DNA from: Lysobacterales bacterium CG_4_10_14_3_um_filter_64_11
Lineage (GTDB): Bacteria; Pseudomonadota; Gammaproteobacteria; Xanthomonadales; Xanthomonadaceae
Direction of reading: 5' to 3'
Length of the DNA: 7,362 nucleotides
NCBI GenBank assembly: GCA_002782905.1
Contig: PFJA01000080.1
Span: forward strand, 19,561-26,922
Shown here: positions 4,552-7,362 of the stretch, piece after piece
Layout of the letters: each line of letters begins with the position of its first letter
Numbering within the stretch: the stretch's first letter is position 1
Notes under the pieces: generated by a model
Databases searched by the model: none
What the model saw: only the letters and a program-made list of their open reading frames with translations
Told to the model about the DNA's origin: nothing
Program-made: the position numbers and the translations under genes

Positions 4552-7126
4552 GCCGGTACAACGCTTCCAACGCCTGCTTCGGCGTCAGCTCGTCGGGCTC
4601 GATCGCGCCCAGCGCCGCCAGTGCCGGGGCCGGGGCCGGGGTGTGAAACAAGCCCATTTGCAACGGCGTATCGAGCGCTTCGCGGCTGACCTCGGTGCTG
4701 GTGCTGCTGCGCTGGCTCTCCAGTTCGTGCAGGGTGTGTTGCGCCTGACTGATCACGCTGCGCGGCAGGCCGGCCAGTGCCGCCACTTGCAAGCCGAAAC
4801 TGCGATTGGCCGGGCCGGGTTTGAGCGCATGCATGAACACCAGCCGGTCGGCGTGCTCGATCGCATCCAGATGCACATTGGCGATGCCATGGCCGCCATC
4901 GGCGAGTGCGGTCAGTTCGAAATAGTGGGTGGCAAACAGGGTGTAGGCGCGATTCACGTTGGCCAGATGCAGGGCGCAGGCCTTGGCCAGCGCCAGGCCA
5001 TCGTAGGTGGAGGTGCCGCGCCCGATTTCGTCCATCAGCACCAGCGAGTGTTCGCTGGCGTGATGCAGGATGTAGCTGGTCTCGGCCATTTCCACCATGA
5101 AGGTGGATTGCCCACGCGCCAGGTCGTCACCAGCGCCGATGCGGGTAAGAATGCGGTCGATCGGGCCGATTTGCGCGCGCGTGGCCGGCACGAAACTGCC
5201 GATGTGCGCGAGCAGCACGATCAGCGCGTTCTGGCGCATATAGGTGCTCTTGCCGCCCATGTTCGGGCCGGTAATCACCAGCATGCGGGTGTGTTCATCC
5301 AGCCGCAGATCGTTGGGCTCGAACGGCTCGCTGCGCACTGCTTCCACCACCGGGTGGCGGCCGCGCTCGATCAGCAGGCCCGGTTCGCTGCTCAGTTCCG
5401 GCGGCGACCAGTCCAGCGCCACCGCGCGTTCGGCAAAGGCGCACAGCACGTCGATTTCGGCCAGCGCGCTGGCGCATTGCTTCAGGCTGTCGAGCTGGGT
5501 ATTCAAGGTGTCGAGCAGGTCTTCCCAGAGCTTGCGTTCGCGCAGCAGCGAGCGCTCGCGCGCCGACAGCACCTTGTCCTCGAATTGCTTGAGTTCTTCG
5601 GTGATGTAGCGCTCGGCATTGGCCAGCGTTTGCCGGCGGGTGTAATGCGTCGGTGCGCGCTCGGCCTGGCCCTTGCTGATTTCGAGGTAGTAACCGTGCA
5701 CCCGGTTGTAACCAACCTTGAGTGTGGCGATGCCGCTGGCGGCCCGTTCGCGCGCTTCCAGATCGATCAGGAATTGATCAGCGTGGCTGGACAGGGTGCG
5801 CAATTCATCGAGTTCGGCATCGTAGCCTTCGCCGATCACGCCGCCGTCGCGCAGCAGCGCGGGCGGCTGTTCGATGATCGCGGCGGCGAGCAACGCGGCG
5901 CTGGCGTGGTGTTCGCCCATGGCGTCGGCCAGTGCGCCAAGGCTGGGCGAATCCAGCGCTGCCAGTTGCATGCGCAGGCTGGGTAACGCGGCCAGTGCAT
6001 CGCGCAGGGTGCTCAAATCGCGCGGCCGAGCCGAGCGCAGCGCCACCCGCGCCAGAATTCGCTCGACATCGCCGAGGCCGCGAAACGCCGTGCGCAAGGC
6101 GTCGTTGGCGCCGCTGTCGATCAACGTCTGCACCGCCTGATGGCGATGGCGCAGCACCGACTGATCGCGCAATGGGCGATGCAGCCAGCGCCGCAACATG
6201 CGTCCGCCCATCGGCGTGATGGTGCTGTCGAGGATGCCCAGCAGGGTGTGTTCGCTGCGGCCATCGATACGGCTGTCGAGTTCCAGATGGCGCCGCGTCG
6301 CCGCGTTCATGGTGATCGTGTCGGCACTCGATTCCAGCGCCAGCGAACGCAGATGCGGCAGTTGCTGCTTCTGCGTTTCCTCGATGTAGCCGAGCAGGGC
6401 GCCAGCCGCCGCGATCATCAGCGGTTCGTCTTCGATGCCAAAGCCGGTCAGATCGAAGGTGGCAAAGCAGCGGGTGATCAGGCGGCGGCCGCTGTCGGCA
6501 TCGAAATGCCACGGCCCGCGCCGACGCAGGCCGCGGCGCTCGTGCAGCCACGCCGGCCAGCCGTCCTCGTCGGGCAGCAGCAGTTCGGCGGGTTCCAGCC
6601 GTGCCAATTCCGCCGCCAGCGCATCGTCGTCGGCGACCTGGTTGACCCGCATCCGGCCGCCGGCCAGGTCGGCCCAGGCCAGGCCGAACGCCGGCTTGCC
6701 ATCGCCGCCGCGGCCACGCGCCAGCGCCATCAGCAGGGTGTCGCGGCGCTCGTGCAGCAAGGCGTCATCGGTTACCGTGCCGGGCGTGACCACACGCACC
6801 ACCTTGCGCTCGACCAGCCCTTTGCTCAGCGCCGGGTCGCCAATCTGCTCGCAGATCGCCACCGACTCGCCGTGCTGGATCAACCGCGCCAGATAGCCTT
6901 CGTAGGCATGCACCGGCACGCCAGCCATCGGAATCGGTTCACCGGCGGAAGCGCCGCGCTGGGTCAGGGTGATGTCGAGCAGGGCGGCGGCCTTGCGCGC
7001 ATCGTCGTAGAACAGCTCGTAGAAATCGCCCATCCGGAAAAACAGCAGCACATCCGGGTACTCCGCCTTGGCAGCGAAGAACTGACGCATCAGCGGGGTG
7101 TGTTGCGGCGGTTCGGCAGCGGGCAT
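4535..7126 (-). CDS. mutS: DNA mismatch repair ATPase MutS
   Basis: MutS binds base mismatches and small loops after replication and starts MutL-dependent repair. The 863-residue protein is full length and intact. The mismatch-binding domain has the GDFYELF motif at 33-39 (Phe35 and Glu37 contact the mismatch). Connector, lever and clamp domains follow, with VGYNRVHGYYLEISK at 471-485 in the clamp region. The ATPase domain has Walker A GPNMGGKS at 620-627, STFMVEM at 674-680, Walker B LVLMDE at 695-700, GRGTSTYDG at 702-710 and the H-loop ATHYFEL at 732-738. The tail has a beta-clamp-binding type motif QMGLF (823-827), an Ala-Pro linker, and the tetramer-forming end LTPKQALEALYRLK (848-861). 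The ATG at 7126 fits the family N-terminus (TPLMRQFFAAK) but has no clear ribosome binding site. The gene is convergent with coaE, overlapping it by 17 bp. High GC gives long antisense frames across it, which are not genes. Confidence 0.98.
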   Translation of the reverse strand: MPAAEPPQHTPLMRQFFAAKAEYPDVLLFFRMGDFYELFYDDARKAAALLDITLTQRGASAGEPIPMAGVPVHAYEGYLARLIQHGESVAICEQIGDPALSKGLVERKVVRVVTPGTVTDDALLHERRDTLLMALARGRGGDGKPAFGLAWADLAGGRMRVNQVADDDALAAELARLEPAELLLPDEDGWPAWLHERRGLRRRGPWHFDADSGRRLITRCFATFDLTGFGIEDEPLMIAAAGALLGYIEETQKQQLPHLRSLALESSADTITMNAATRRHLELDSRIDGRSEHTLLGILDSTITPMGGRMLRRWLHRPLRDQSVLRHRHQAVQTLIDSGANDALRTAFRGLGDVERILARVALRSARPRDLSTLRDALAALPSLRMQLAALDSPSLGALADAMGEHHASAALLAAAIIEQPPALLRDGGVIGEGYDAELDELRTLSSHADQFLIDLEARERAASGIATLKVGYNRVHGYYLEISKGQAERAPTHYTRRQTLANAERYITEELKQFEDKVLSARERSLLRERKLWEDLLDTLNTQLDSLKQCASALAEIDVLCAFAERAVALDWSPPELSSEPGLLIERGRHPVVEAVRSEPFEPNDLRLDEHTRMLVITGPNMGGKSTYMRQNALIVLLAHIGSFVPATRAQIGPIDRILTRIGAGDDLARGQSTFMVEMAETSYILHHASEHSLVLMDEIGRGTSTYDGLALAKACALHLANVNRAYTLFATHYFELTALADGGHGIANVHLDAIEHADRLVFMHALKPGPANRSFGLQVAALAGLPRSVISQAQHTLHELESQRSSTSTEVSREALDTPLQMGLFHTPAPAPALAALGAIEPDELTPKQALEALYRLKTML
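4624..4641. repeat. Three tandem CCGGGG hexamers inside mutS
   Basis: Three perfect 6-bp units encode part of the Ala-Pro linker of MutS (residues about 829-835), between the beta-clamp motif and the tetramer-forming tail. Because the unit is two codons long, gain or loss of a copy would change the linker length without breaking the frame. Confidence 0.7.
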
Positions 7127-7155
7127 GTGGCTGAATCACAGGGCAGCGGTTGGTT

Positions 7156-7183
7156 AGTTTAGCAACTGTGCTCGTCAGCAAAA
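7156..7183 (-). promoter_or_regulatory. Probable mutS promoter with extended -10
   Basis: On the minus strand, TGCTAAACT (7164-7156) is an extended -10 box close to the one before coaE. TTTTGC (7183-7178) lies 16 bp upstream as a weak -35. The start site would be near 7149, giving a leader of about 20-25 bases without an obvious ribosome binding site. Confidence 0.5.
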
Positions 7184-7212
7184 TTTGGAGTTGCAGAGAA
7201 GGCATGTGCTCT

Positions 7213-7236
7213 CGCCAAGACGCCAAGAACGCCAAG
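7213..7236. repeat. Short CGCCAAG tandem repeat in the mutS upstream region
   Basis: Three copies of CGCCAAG (7213-7219, 7221-7227, 7230-7236) are spaced 8 and 9 bp apart. Sequences of this form, read as SRQDAKNAK in one frame and LASWR in another, recur in intergenic DNA of many bacteria as far as I recall. I see no function here; the motif lies upstream of the likely mutS promoter. Confidence 0.5.
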
Positions 7237-7362
7237 GGAAGCAAAAGGATGAGCGCAGAAGAAATCGGCACCCGAGGCAAGGATGCCGAAGCGTACGGCT
7301 GGAACAGGTCCGGGCAGGGTGCTGAGAGGGCGGCGGCCCCGCCAGCGTGACTCCGGCGCCCG
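7237..7362. other. Unassigned end of window
   Basis: No recognisable gene, tRNA or terminator. A plus-strand frame from 7150 to 7350 (66 codons) runs through here, but it is low-complexity, starts inside the mutS promoter and includes the CGCCAAG repeat, so I do not call it. The stretch may be the flank of a gene beyond the window. Confidence 0.4.

Noticed and set aside
4484..5986. Plus-strand open frame of 500 codons antisense to mutS
   Set aside because: It lies wholly opposite intact mutS, and its composition (rich in Gln, Arg, His, Ala) is that expected from the reverse strand of GC-rich coding DNA.
6140..7162. Plus-strand open frame of 340 codons antisense to the mutS 5' half
   Set aside because: Same reason: mutS is complete on the other strand and this product resembles no family I know.
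7150..7350. Plus-strand 66-codon frame at the window end
   Set aside because: It starts inside the mutS promoter, spans an intergenic repeat and is low-complexity.
7305..7362. Slight resemblance of AGGTCCGGGCAGGGTGC to bacterial RNase P RNA
   Set aside because: Only a few short words match and the conserved order and stems of the RNA cannot be laid out.

Overview
This GC-rich window carries ordinary chromosomal genes of a gammaproteobacterium, most likely of the order Xanthomonadales (Lysobacteraceae or Rhodanobacteraceae). That placement is an inference. It rests on the protein sequences, the high GC, the scarce Shine-Dalgarno sites with extended -10 boxes close to start codons, and a GC-rich hairpin repeat of a type common in this group. 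I could not run a database search.

Layout. Bases 1-1423 (minus strand) hold msrP and msrQ, the periplasmic methionine sulfoxide repair pair. msrQ is cut by the window edge and a GC-rich palindromic repeat sits at its 5' end. Bases 1578-3301 (plus strand) hold a family-4-type glycosyltransferase and a PAP2-type membrane phosphatase joined by an ATGA overlap, probably a small envelope lipid or glycan operon. Bases 3302-3933 are a degraded intergenic zone with an 85-bp imperfect palindrome and the remains of a RelB/DinJ-type antitoxin gene whose toxin partner cannot be found. Bases 3934-4551 (plus) are coaE, for the last step of coenzyme A synthesis. Bases 4535-7126 (minus) are a complete mutS for DNA mismatch repair, convergent with coaE and overlapping it by 17 bp. 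Bases 7127-7362 hold the mutS promoter, a short CGCCAAG repeat and a stretch I cannot assign.

How the genes relate. MsrP reduces oxidised methionine in the periplasm with electrons passed through the membrane haem protein MsrQ. The glycosyltransferase and phosphatase are probably co-translated. coaE and mutS are unrelated housekeeping genes that meet tail to tail. I do not see a complete unknown system. The most informative anomalies are the antitoxin relic with two separate inactivating lesions, the repeat that keeps the msrQ frame open, the lipobox in the MsrP signal peptide, and matching TGC-TA(A/G)ACT boxes ahead of mutS and coaE, the latter placed so that coaE would have a leaderless mRNA.
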